Shown piece after piece: positions 1 through 9,752 of a stretch of 21,049 bases of DNA. The stretch's first letter is position 1; each line of letters opens with the position of its first letter. The DNA is from BQJD01 sp965652415 (lineage in GTDB: Bacteria > Pseudomonadota > Gammaproteobacteria > Arenicellales > CAJQKF01): assembly GCA_965652415.1 (NCBI GenBank), contig CBFGVH010000059.1, positions 1 through 21,049 on the forward strand, given 5' to 3'. The notes below the pieces were generated by a model. That model made no database searches. It was not told the origin of the DNA and saw only the letters and a program-made list of their open reading frames with translations. A program made the translations under genes and the position numbers.

Positions 1-23
1 GGCGGGCACGGTGCCTGTAAGGA

Positions 24-49
24 ATCGCCTGCAAGGCAGGCTCCTACAG
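24..49 (-). repeat. REP-like palindromic element, copy 1
   Basis: Read on the minus strand it is CTGTAGGAGCCTGC followed by CTTGCAGGCGAT, with stem GCCTGC/GCAGGC (27-32 with 36-41). It is identical over 26 bases to the copy at 9026-9051. It is probably the right half of a doublet whose left half lies outside the window. Confidence 0.8.
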
Positions 50-137
50 TGCCGTGGCGCTCGCGGGCGATTGCATCTGTGGGCACGGCGCCAGGAGGCA
101 TCGCCGGCAATGTCCCCCCGGCCGCCGGCCGAAGCCG

Positions 138-162
138 CTGTAGGAGCCTGCTTGCAGGCGAT
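138..162 (+). repeat. REP-like palindromic element, copy 2 (left half of a doublet)
   Basis: CTGTAGGAGCCTGC followed by TTGCAGGCGAT, preceded by GAAGCCG as at the 9026 copy. It faces copy 3 (193-217) across a 30-bp spacer, which is the head-to-head arrangement of a REPIN/BIME doublet. Confidence 0.8.
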
Positions 163-192
163 TGATGCGGGCGGGCACGGTGCCTGTAAGGA

Positions 193-217
193 ATCGCCTG
201 CAGGGCAGGCTCCTACG
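193..217 (-). repeat. REP-like palindromic element, copy 3 (right half of a doublet)
   Basis: On the minus strand it reads CGTAGGAGCCTGC followed by CCTGCAGGCGAT. It pairs with copy 2 in inverted orientation. It ends about 70 bp downstream of the uvrA stop codon and is the hairpin nearest to it; no T-run follows, so it is not a classical intrinsic terminator. Confidence 0.8.
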
Positions 218-286
218 GCGCCGGGGCTCTGCCAAGCGATTGCATCGGCGGGCACAGCGCCGAAGCGGGATCCGAACTCAGCGCGA

Positions 287-3151
<2,865 letters not shown>

Positions 3152-3177
3152 CTGTCTCGCCCGCGGAAAAACCTGAT

Positions 3178-3183
3178 ACTATA
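3178..3183 (-). promoter_or_regulatory. Candidate uvrA -10 element in the divergent uvrA/MFS gap
   Basis: On the minus strand GTATAGTATC contains TATAGT, 5 of 6 bases of the sigma-70 -10 consensus, about 27 bases upstream of the GTG start. A -35-like TTTGCA lies at 3204-3209 but the 20-base spacing is long. On the plus strand the same stretch gives TACTAT for the transporter, so the short AT-rich island may serve both directions. Confidence 0.35.
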
Positions 3184-3294
3184 CGCCGCCGTTCGCCGCC
3201 GATGCAAAGCGTCCGGGTGCCGTCGGCGGCGCCCCCGATCGCGGCGTCGTTCGGGATTGGACCGCGCCTGAGACGCCCGGCACGAAGCTCCCCG

Positions 3295-4677
3295 ATGCAA
3301 AGCCCCGAACGCACCATGAACCCCTCCGAGCGTCGTGCAGTGATCTCGCTGGCGGCGATATTCGCCCTGCGCATGCTGGGCCTGTTCATGGTGCTCCCGG
3401 TGCTGGCCGTGTTCGCCCGCGAGATGCCCGGTTCGACCCCTGCGCTGGCCGGCCTGGCGATGGGAATCTACGGATTGACCCAGGCGCTGCTGCAGATTCC
3501 CTTCGGTTCCCTTTCCGACCGCTTCGGTCGCAAGCAGGTGATCACCGCCGGTCTGGTCATCTTCGCCGCCGGCAGCGTCGTGGCTGCGCTGGCCGATACC
3601 ATCTACGGGGTGATCGCCGGTCGCGCCCTGCAAGGCGCCGGGGCCATCGCCGCCGCGGTGCTGGCGCTGACCGCCGATCTTACACGCGAGCAGCAGCGCA
3701 CCAAGGCCATGGCGGTCATCGGCATGAGCATCGGCGCCTCGTTCCTCGTGGCGCTGATGGTGGCGCCCGTTCTAGAGGGCTGGATCGGCGTGGCGGGCAT
3801 GTTCTGGCTGATCGCGGTGCTGCCGTTGGCGATGCTGCCGATCCTGTGGTGGGTCACGCCCGATCCGGTGCGGCTGCGCCGCGACGGTGAGGTCGCGTTC
3901 AGCGCGGCCCTGCTGGGTCGGATTCTTGGCGACGGGCAGCTCCTGCGCCTGAACGCCGGCATATTCGCGCTGCACCTGTCGCTGACCGCCCTGTTCGTGG
4001 CGCTTCCGCTGCAGCTCGTCGACATGGCCGGCATCGCCGCCGACCGGCACTGGCAGATCTACGTGCCGGTGCTGGTGCTGTCGGTGGCCGGGATGGTGCC
4101 GCTGCTGGTCGTGGCCCATCGCCGCCACCGCTACCGCGAGACCATGGCCGCGGCCATCGTGCTGATGATCGCCGCCGAACTGGTGTTCCCGGCGGCGGGG
4201 GGGAGCCTCGCCGGGCTCGTGGTCGGCCTGTGGCTGTTCTTCGTCGGGTTCAACGCCCTCGAGGCCATGCTGCCGTCGCTGGTCTCCAGGCTGTCGCCGG
4301 CGGGCTCGCGCGGCACGACCCTCGGCGTCTACAACACCTTCGAGTTCTCCGGCATCTTCGTCGGCGGCCTCGCCGGGGGCATGGCCTACGGGGCGTTCGG
4401 GCCGGCCGGCGCCTACCTGCTGGCGGCGCTGGTGCTCGGGGCGTGGCTGGTCGCGGTCGTCGGCGCGCCGCCCCCGCGCCTGCTCGACAGCGTCACGCTC
4501 CTGTGGCGCAGCGGCGGTGCGGCCGATGCCGACGAGCTGCTGGCCCGCCTGAGCGAGCTGCCGGGTGTCGAGGACGGCACCGCGGTACCCGCGGAGGGAG
4601 TCGTGTACCTCAAGGTCGATCCGGACGCCTTCGATCCCTCCAGTACCGACGCATTCCCCGAGCTGGCCCGACCGTAG
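3295..4677 (+). CDS. MFS transporter, YajR-like, with C-terminal ferredoxin-fold-like (YAM-type) domain
   Basis: This is an inner-membrane major facilitator superfamily transporter of about 460 residues; the substrate is unknown. It has about 12 hydrophobic segments. MFS motif A is visible as GSLSDRFGRK at about 71-80, next to GLTQALLQIPF. After the last helix a soluble tail (about 392-460) contains DELLARLSELPGVEDGTAV and GVVYLKVD, a beta-alpha-beta pattern. It recalls the C-terminal YAM domain of E. coli YajR, and like that domain shows no CxxC metal motif. Three ATGs are possible (3202, 3295, 3316). I chose 3295, which has GAAG upstream and leaves the first helix intact; 3316 is nearly as good, and the 3202 extension looks non-coding. 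It lies between uvrA and ssb, as in Pseudomonas, and ssb follows after 111 bp. Confidence 0.9.
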   Translation: MQSPERTMNPSERRAVISLAAIFALRMLGLFMVLPVLAVFAREMPGSTPALAGLAMGIYGLTQALLQIPFGSLSDRFGRKQVITAGLVIFAAGSVVAALADTIYGVIAGRALQGAGAIAAAVLALTADLTREQQRTKAMAVIGMSIGASFLVALMVAPVLEGWIGVAGMFWLIAVLPLAMLPILWWVTPDPVRLRRDGEVAFSAALLGRILGDGQLLRLNAGIFALHLSLTALFVALPLQLVDMAGIAADRHWQIYVPVLVLSVAGMVPLLVVAHRRHRYRETMAAAIVLMIAAELVFPAAGGSLAGLVVGLWLFFVGFNALEAMLPSLVSRLSPAGSRGTTLGVYNTFEFSGIFVGGLAGGMAYGAFGPAGAYLLAALVLGAWLVAVVGAPPPRLLDSVTLLWRSGGAADADELLARLSELPGVEDGTAVPAEGVVYLKVDPDAFDPSSTDAFPELARP

Positions 4678-4788
4678 TCGTCGCCCTGACGAGTCCGCCG
4701 GACCGCGTCCCGACGGCCGGCGGCGCGTCTCGAAATTTTGTCGGGAACGTGTCACTATTCGACCACCCACCTTCAACCCGGAGCAATC

Positions 4789-5256
4789 ATGGCAAGAGGC
4801 ATCAATAAGGCAATCATCGTCGGCAATCTGGGCAAGGACCCGGAAGTCCGATACTCGGCGAACGGAACCGCCATCGCCAACGTCACGGTCGCTACCTCGG
4901 ACACGTGGAAGGACAAGAATTCAGGCGAGAACCAGGAGCGCACCGAGTGGCACCGCGTGGTGTTCTTCGGACGCCTGGCGGAGATCGCCGGCGAGTACCT
5001 GAAGAAAGGCTCCCAGGTCTATATCGAGGGGCGCATCCAGACCCGCAAGTGGCAGGACCAGTCAGGCCAGGACCGCTATACCACCGAGATCGTCGCCTCC
5101 GACATGCAGATGCTCGGCGGCCGCGGCGGCGGCAGTGGAGAACAGCAGTACCAGAACGCGGCCGGCTCGGGCCGCGGCGGCCAGGACGCCGGCGGCCAGG
5201 GCGGCGGGTCGAACGCCCCCGACTTCGACGACCTCGACGACGACATTCCCTTCTGA
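4789..5256 (+). CDS. ssb: Single-stranded DNA-binding protein
   Basis: Ssb binds single-stranded DNA as a tetramer during replication, recombination and repair. The 155-residue product has an N-terminal OB fold (1 to about 108) with W40, W54 and F60 at the same numbers as the DNA-stacking residues of E. coli SSB. A Gly/Gln-rich disordered linker follows (about 110-145), then the acidic tip ending DDDIPF that recruits partner proteins. The ATG at 4789 is chosen over an upstream in-frame start at 4738, because MARGINKAIIVGNLG is the family start and GGAG lies 5 bases before it. The 111-bp gap after the transporter probably holds its own promoter, but I see no strong sigma-70 match and no CTG-N10-CAG LexA box. 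Confidence 0.98.
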   Translation: MARGINKAIIVGNLGKDPEVRYSANGTAIANVTVATSDTWKDKNSGENQERTEWHRVVFFGRLAEIAGEYLKKGSQVYIEGRIQTRKWQDQSGQDRYTTEIVASDMQMLGGRGGGSGEQQYQNAAGSGRGGQDAGGQGGGSNAPDFDDLDDDIPF

Positions 5257-5287
5257 TCGCCTTTGGTCCTCCCTTGCCGGGCGGGCG

Positions 5288-5794
5288 TCACGACGCCGGC
5301 GCGCCCCCGTCGCCGACGGGCAGCAGTTTCGGCTCGCGCCCGAGGGCGGAGAGAAACTTCAGGAACCCTTCCCGCTTGAGCGTGGTTGTCAGGGTGTTGT
5401 CCAGCGGGTGCAGGTGAACCGTCTCGTGGGCGAGTATCCCCGGATCGAGAAGGAATTCCACTTCGCCCCCGCGGTCGTTGACGAGGGCCAGCGGCGAGAC
5501 TGCGCCCGGCTCGATGCCGAGGTGGCGCCAGAGCCGTTCGCGTGATGCGAACGAGAGGTTGCCCGCGCCGATCGCCCTGGCGATTTCCTTGAGGACGATC
5601 TCGCGGTCCTCGAGCAGGGTCAGCAGCCACATGCGGCCGCGCTTGTTGCGCACGAACAGGTTCTTGGTGTACGCCCCGTCGTGGACCTCGCGGTGGCGGC
5701 GCGAGTCGGCCACGGTCATCAGTGGCGGGTGGCTGACGGTCGGACAGTCGATGCCGTGCTCGGCGAGAAAGGCGATGAGTTCGGCAGGCCTCAT
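5288..5794 (-). CDS. proX: Prolyl-tRNA editing protein, ProX/YbaK-type deacylase
   Basis: This is a stand-alone member of the YbaK/aminoacyl-tRNA-deacylase family. The ProX branch hydrolyses mischarged alanyl-tRNA(Pro) in the cytoplasm. Visible family features: SHPPLMTVADS near the N terminus, TKNLFVRNKRGRMWLL with the conserved lysine, LGIEPGAVSPLALVND, and HPLDNTLTTTL near the end. No synthetase domain is attached. Starts at 5842, 5818 and 5794 are all in frame. I chose 5794 (MRPAEL, 168 residues), because family similarity begins there and AGGA lies 7 bases upstream; 5818 has GGGGA before it and is a fair alternative. It is convergent with ssb (31-bp gap) and divergent from parC. Calling it ProX rather than generic YbaK is likely but not proven. 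Confidence 0.88.
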   Translation of the reverse strand: MRPAELIAFLAEHGIDCPTVSHPPLMTVADSRRHREVHDGAYTKNLFVRNKRGRMWLLTLLEDREIVLKEIARAIGAGNLSFASRERLWRHLGIEPGAVSPLALVNDRGGEVEFLLDPGILAHETVHLHPLDNTLTTTLKREGFLKFLSALGREPKLLPVGDGGAPAS

Positions 5795-5894
5795 CGGCCG
5801 GTCCTGTTGGTCCTGCATAGTCCCCGCAACGGTTCGGATCAAGGAACGCCGATGATAATGCAGCCGCGCTTCGAGGTCGCGCCGCCGCCGGCAT

Positions 5895-5903
5895 TGCTAT
5901 AAT
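5895..5903 (+). promoter_or_regulatory. Extended -10 promoter for parC
   Basis: TGCTATAAT gives a TGn motif directly before a perfect TATAAT (5898-5903). No good -35 hexamer is found at 16-18 bp, which is typical of extended -10 promoters. Transcription would start near 5910, leaving a leader of about 65 bases before the parC ATG. Confidence 0.7.
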
Positions 5904-5975
5904 TCAACGCACACCCGCGCGCCGCGGCGGCGACCGCGCGCCCACCCCGGAAATCTCCCGTTCCCCGACCTTTCG

Positions 5976-8252
5976 ATGGCAAGAACACAACGCGGATCCA
6001 GCGGCGACCAGCGCACCAGGAGCCTGTTCGAAGAGGAGCTCGAACGGCAGGGGCTCGGCGAGTTCGCCGAGCGCGCCTACCTGAATTATTCCATGTACGT
6101 GGTGCTCGACCGCGCCCTGCCCAACATCGCCGACGGCCTCAAGCCCGTGCAGCGGCGCATTGTCTACGCCATGTCCGATCTCGGGCTGTCGGCCGGGGCA
6201 AAGTACAAGAAGTCGGCGCGGACGGTCGGCGACGTGCTCGGCAAGTTCCACCCGCACGGCGACAGCGCCTGCTACGAGGCCATGGTGCTCATGGCGCAGC
6301 CGTTCAGCTATCGCTATCCGCTGGTCGACGGACAGGGCAACTGGGGTTCACAGGACGATCCCAGGTCGTTCGCCGCCATGCGCTACACCGAGGCGCGGCT
6401 GGCGCGCTTCAGCGAGCTACTGCTGTCGGAGCTGGGGCAGGGCACGGTCGAGTGGACACAGAACTTCGACGGCACCCTGCTCGAGCCGAGGCTGCTGCCG
6501 GCGAGGGTGCCGACGGTGCTTCTGAACGGCGGCTCGGGGATCGCGGTGGGCATGGCCACGGACATTCCCCCGCACAACATCCGCGAGGTGATCAGCGCCT
6601 GCGTCCACTTGCTGGAAAATCCCGCCGCCACCATGTCGGACCTGATGACCCACGTGCGTGCCCCGGACTATCCCAGCGATGCCGAGATCACCACCTCGTC
6701 CGAGGATCTTCGCGCCATGTACGAGACGGGTTCCGGGTCGGTGCGCCAGCGCGCCACGTTCGAGCGCGAGAACGGCGTCGTGGTGATCCGCTCGCTGCCC
6801 TACCAGGTGTCGGGCAGCCGCATCCTGGAGCAGATCGCCGCCCAGATGATGGCGAAGAAACTCCCCATGGTGGCCGACATCCGCGACGAGTCCGATCACG
6901 AGAACCCGATCCGGCTGGTGATCGAGCCGCGCTCCAGTCGCGTGGACGTCGAGCAGATGATGAACCACCTGTTCGCCACCACGGACCTCGAGAAGAGCCA
7001 CCGGGTGAACATGAACATGATCGGCCTCGACGGGCGGCCGAAGGTCTACGACCTGAAGTCGCTGCTCGCCGAATGGCTCGAGTTTCGCACCGCCACCGTG
7101 CGCCGGCGTCTCGAATATCGGCTCGATAAGGTCGAAAAGCGCCTGCACATCCTCGCAGGGCTGCTGATCGCCTATCTCAACATCGACGAGATCATCCACA
7201 TCATTCGCACCGAGGACGATCCGAAGGCCGTGATGATGGCGCGCTTCGGCCTGAGCGACGCCCAGGCGGAGGCGATCCTGGAGATGAGGCTGCGACACCT
7301 CGCCAGGCTCGAGGAGATCAGGATTCGCGGTGAGCAGGACGAGCTCGCCGCCGAGCGCGACCGCATCACGAAGACTCTCGGCTCCGCCGCGCGGCTCAGG
7401 CGCCTGGTGCGCGACGAGCTCATCGAGGCCGCCGAGACCTTCGGCGACGCGCGCCGCTCGCCGGTGACCGAGCGCGCCCAGGCGCGCGCCCTCGACGAGA
7501 CGGAACTCGTGCCCGCCGAACCGGTGACCGTGGTGCTGTCGCGCAAGGGCTGGATCCGAGCCGCGCGCGGCCACGACGTCGACCCGGAGAAGCTCGCCTA
7601 CCGCGCTGGCGACGAGTACCTGCAGGCGGTACGGTGCCGCACCAGCGACACGGTGGTGACCATCGACTCGACCGGCCGCACGTATGCCGTCGCCGCCCAC
7701 TCGCTGCCTTCCGCGCGCGGCATGGGCGAGCCGCTGTCGAGCCAGCTCAATCCGCCGTCCGGCGCCGGCTTCCGCGGCCTGATGAGCGGAGCGCCCGAGA
7801 GCGAATTCGTGCTCGCCACCGACGCCGGCTACGGCTTCGTTGCACGCCTGGGCGATCTCGTCACCCGGAACAAGTCGGGCAAGACGGCACTGAACACCGG
7901 CGGTGCGGCGGTGCTCGCGCCGGTCCCGGTGACGGAATACGAGGCCGACTACGTGGCCTGCGTGCTCGACTCGGGAAGGCTTTTGATCTTTCCGCTCGCC
8001 GATCTGCCGCGCCTGGCGCGGGGCAAGGGTGTGAAGATGATCAACATCCCGTCGAAGAAGTACAAGGCGGGCGAGGAGCGCATGATCGCCTTCGCCGTCG
8101 CCGCCGAGGGGCAGGGGATCCGCATCCATGCCGGCAAGCGTCACCTGTCTCTCAGGGCCGCCGATTTCGGCGACTACGCGGGCGAGCGCGCCCAGCGCGG
8201 CAGGGTGCTGCCGCGCGGATACAAGAACCCGGGACGGGTGGAGCCGCTGTGA
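5976..8252 (+). CDS. parC: DNA topoisomerase IV subunit A
   Basis: ParC is the DNA-cleaving subunit of topoisomerase IV, which with ParE decatenates daughter chromosomes. The 758-residue length fits ParC; GyrA is usually longer. The catalytic tyrosine is Y137 in AAMRYTEARL. The quinolone-resistance region reads HPHGDSACYEAM, with Ser97 and Glu101 at the positions of E. coli S80 and E84, so target-site resistance is not expected from these residues. The coiled-coil and tower region lies around 380-480, and a divergent C-terminal beta-pinwheel follows from about 500. I see no GyrA-box (QRRGGKG), which supports ParC over GyrA. parE is not in the window. An extended -10 promoter lies upstream, and a DUF599 gene follows after 44 bp. 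Confidence 0.96.
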   Translation: MARTQRGSSGDQRTRSLFEEELERQGLGEFAERAYLNYSMYVVLDRALPNIADGLKPVQRRIVYAMSDLGLSAGAKYKKSARTVGDVLGKFHPHGDSACYEAMVLMAQPFSYRYPLVDGQGNWGSQDDPRSFAAMRYTEARLARFSELLLSELGQGTVEWTQNFDGTLLEPRLLPARVPTVLLNGGSGIAVGMATDIPPHNIREVISACVHLLENPAATMSDLMTHVRAPDYPSDAEITTSSEDLRAMYETGSGSVRQRATFERENGVVVIRSLPYQVSGSRILEQIAAQMMAKKLPMVADIRDESDHENPIRLVIEPRSSRVDVEQMMNHLFATTDLEKSHRVNMNMIGLDGRPKVYDLKSLLAEWLEFRTATVRRRLEYRLDKVEKRLHILAGLLIAYLNIDEIIHIIRTEDDPKAVMMARFGLSDAQAEAILEMRLRHLARLEEIRIRGEQDELAAERDRITKTLGSAARLRRLVRDELIEAAETFGDARRSPVTERAQARALDETELVPAEPVTVVLSRKGWIRAARGHDVDPEKLAYRAGDEYLQAVRCRTSDTVVTIDSTGRTYAVAAHSLPSARGMGEPLSSQLNPPSGAGFRGLMSGAPESEFVLATDAGYGFVARLGDLVTRNKSGKTALNTGGAAVLAPVPVTEYEADYVACVLDSGRLLIFPLADLPRLARGKGVKMINIPSKKYKAGEERMIAFAVAAEGQGIRIHAGKRHLSLRAADFGDYAGERAQRGRVLPRGYKNPGRVEPL

Positions 8253-8296
8253 CCACTCTGGCCGCGTGCAGGTCGCGGTAACGGCGGGAGCGGTGG

Positions 8297-8980
8297 ATGA
8301 GCGAACTGCTGACCCACTTCTCGATCCTCGACCTGTGGGCGCTGGCGTGGTTCATGCTCTGCTGGATCGGCTACGCGATCGTGGCGGACCACACGCCGCT
8401 TCGCCGCTTCACCGTGACCACGGCCATGAGCCGCTACCGGCACGAATGGATGTGCCGCATGGTCGAGCGCGACGTGCGCATCGTCGACGCCCAGATCCAC
8501 GGCAGCCTGCTGTACGGCATCGGCTTCTTTGCCACCACCACCATCCTCGCCATCGGCGGGCTGCTGGCGCTGCTCGGCGCCACCGACCGCGCCATGGAGG
8601 TCCTGGCGGACCTGCCCTTCGTGGCCCCCGGAAACCGCGTCGCCTGGGAGATGAAGATCCTGCTGCTGGTGACGATATTCATCTACGCGTTCTTCAAGTT
8701 CGCGTGGGCATTGCGTCTTGCCAACTGGAACGCGATCATGATCGGCGCGGCGCCGCTTTCCACCGGTGAGAAATGCGAGGGCAACGAGTACGTCGAGCGC
8801 GCCGCGCGGATCAACCGGCTGTCGTCGGGCAACTTCAATCGCGGCGTGCGCGCCTACTTCTTCGCGCTGGCCGCGCTGTCGTGGTTTCTCGACCCGCGCG
8901 CCTTCATGGTCGCCAGCGCCGTGGTGCTGATCATCCTGGTCAATCGCGACTTCAGGACCCGGTCGATCACCAGCATCTGA
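8297..8980 (+). CDS. DUF599 family membrane protein
   Basis: The 227-residue protein has about four hydrophobic segments: 12-29, 69-95, 117-137, and a longer region at 186-216 that may hold one or two helices. Conserved-looking parts include the N-terminal WFMLCWIGYAIVAD, RMVERDVRIVDAQI between helices 1 and 2, and FKFAWALRLANWNAIMIGA after helix 3. This layout fits the DUF599 family, whose function is unknown. The ATG at 8297 has GGGAG seven bases upstream. The gene follows parC on the same strand after 44 bp and may share its transcript. Nothing in the sequence shows a substrate or catalytic site, and I assign no function. Confidence 0.82.
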   Translation: MSELLTHFSILDLWALAWFMLCWIGYAIVADHTPLRRFTVTTAMSRYRHEWMCRMVERDVRIVDAQIHGSLLYGIGFFATTTILAIGGLLALLGATDRAMEVLADLPFVAPGNRVAWEMKILLLVTIFIYAFFKFAWALRLANWNAIMIGAAPLSTGEKCEGNEYVERAARINRLSSGNFNRGVRAYFFALAALSWFLDPRAFMVASAVVLIILVNRDFRTRSITSI

Positions 8981-9025
8981 TCGATGGTGCGATTCGCGCA
9001 GAGCCGGGGTTCTCTGGCGAAGCCG

Positions 9026-9051
9026 CTGTAGGAGCCTGCCTTGCAGGCGAT
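9026..9051 (+). repeat. REP-like palindromic element, copy 4 (left half of a doublet)
   Basis: CTGTAGGAGCCTGC followed by CTTGCAGGCGAT, identical to the reverse complement of 24-49. It faces copy 5 across a 30-bp spacer (9052-9081). The doublet fills the convergent gap between the DUF599 gene and tag, and may act as a two-way transcript end; no T-run is present. Confidence 0.82.
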
Positions 9052-9081
9052 CTGCGCCGTTGGTGCACGCCGCCACGAAAA

Positions 9082-9106
9082 ATCGCCGGCAGGCCGGCTC
9101 CTACAG
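9082..9106 (-). repeat. REP-like palindromic element, copy 5 (right half of a doublet)
   Basis: On the minus strand it reads CTGTAGGAGCCGGC followed by CTGCCGGCGAT. The stem is GCCGGC/GCCGGC instead of GCCTGC/GCAGGC, so both sides changed together and pairing is kept. Confidence 0.82.
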
Positions 9107-9152
9107 TGGGTTGCGCCTGCCGGAGAACATCGGCGCTGTCGATGCCTTCGGC

Positions 9153-9713
9153 CTACGTCTCGCGGTAGAAGTCCTCGCCGACCTCGAGCCACGGAGGCTC
9201 CGCTTCGAGGATGCGAGCATGGACGGGGCAGTCCGCGCGATGGGTCCCCGGCAGGTAGCCTATGGACATCAGGAACTCGCCGGTGATCTCGCCGCCGGTG
9301 AAGCGGAAGGTCTTGCGGAACAGGCGCACCCAGTCGCTCTTGACCATGGGATGGTGGGTCCGCAGCCAGGGTGCGAAACCGCCGTGGGAGCGCCGCATCG
9401 CCTTCACCACGGCCGCATTGTGAATGACGGCGTCGATCTTGAGGCGATTGCGGATGATGCCCGCGTCGGCAAGCAGGGTGCGGCGGCGCGCCTCGCGGTA
9501 GCGGCTGATGCGGTCGACGTCGTAGCCGTCGAAGGCGTCGCGAAAGGCGGGCCGTTTCTTCAATATCAATCCCCAGTTCAGTCCTGCCTGGTTGATCTCG
9601 AGCACGAGCCGCTCGAAGAGCGCGGTTTCATCGTCAACGGGGAAGCCGTATTCGTGGTCGTGGTAGTGACCGTGGACCGGGTCGCCGATGGCGTAGTCGC
9701 AATACCAGTTCAC
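9153..9713 (-). CDS. tag: DNA-3-methyladenine glycosylase I
   Basis: Tag removes 3-methyladenine from alkylated DNA in base excision repair. The 186-residue length matches the family. The zinc ligands of E. coli Tag (C4, H17, H175, C179) have counterparts in C5, H18, H158 and C162 (GTHRADC). The base-recognition glutamate lies in LEINQAGLNW (E39, with W47), and the helix-hairpin-helix part includes DAGIIRNRLKI at about 83-93. The start is GTG at 9713, supported by a strong AAGGAG nine bases upstream and by MNWYCDYA matching the family N terminus. It begins 39 bp after the GGDEF-EAL stop on the same strand, so the two may be co-transcribed. A REP doublet lies downstream. Confidence 0.95.
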   Translation of the reverse strand: MNWYCDYAIGDPVHGHYHDHEYGFPVDDETALFERLVLEINQAGLNWGLILKKRPAFRDAFDGYDVDRISRYREARRRTLLADAGIIRNRLKIDAVIHNAAVVKAMRRSHGGFAPWLRTHHPMVKSDWVRLFRKTFRFTGGEITGEFLMSIGYLPGTHRADCPVHARILEAEPPWLEVGEDFYRET

Positions 9714-9752
9714 GTGCGCAGACTCCTTGCAGATTCCGTTGTCACCTGGCCG

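Larger units (their letters stand above)
1..262. repeat. Tandem ~169-bp unit carrying REP-like hairpins
   Basis: Bases 1-47 recur at 170-216 with one mismatch (A34 against G203). Weaker similarity at the same 169-base offset continues to about 92/261, including a shared GCGATTGCATC at 67-77 and 236-246. The unit holds REP-like hairpins plus a short palindrome GGCACGGTGCC. The array starts before the window, so copy number is unknown. I see no gene in 1-286; the stretch is the region downstream of uvrA and may contribute to transcript termination or stability, which is inference. Confidence 0.8.

Noticed and set aside
3173..3188. Possible LexA (SOS) box CTG-N10-CCG upstream of uvrA
   Set aside because: Only about 9 of 16 positions match the enteric consensus, and the CAG half is broken. 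No better site was found before uvrA or ssb. The LexA motif of this lineage may differ, so absence is not proof of no SOS control.
5284..5297. Hairpin GGCGT/ACGCC at the ssb-proX convergent junction as a terminator
   Set aside because: The stem is only 5 bp, overlaps the proX stop codon and has no T-run on either strand.
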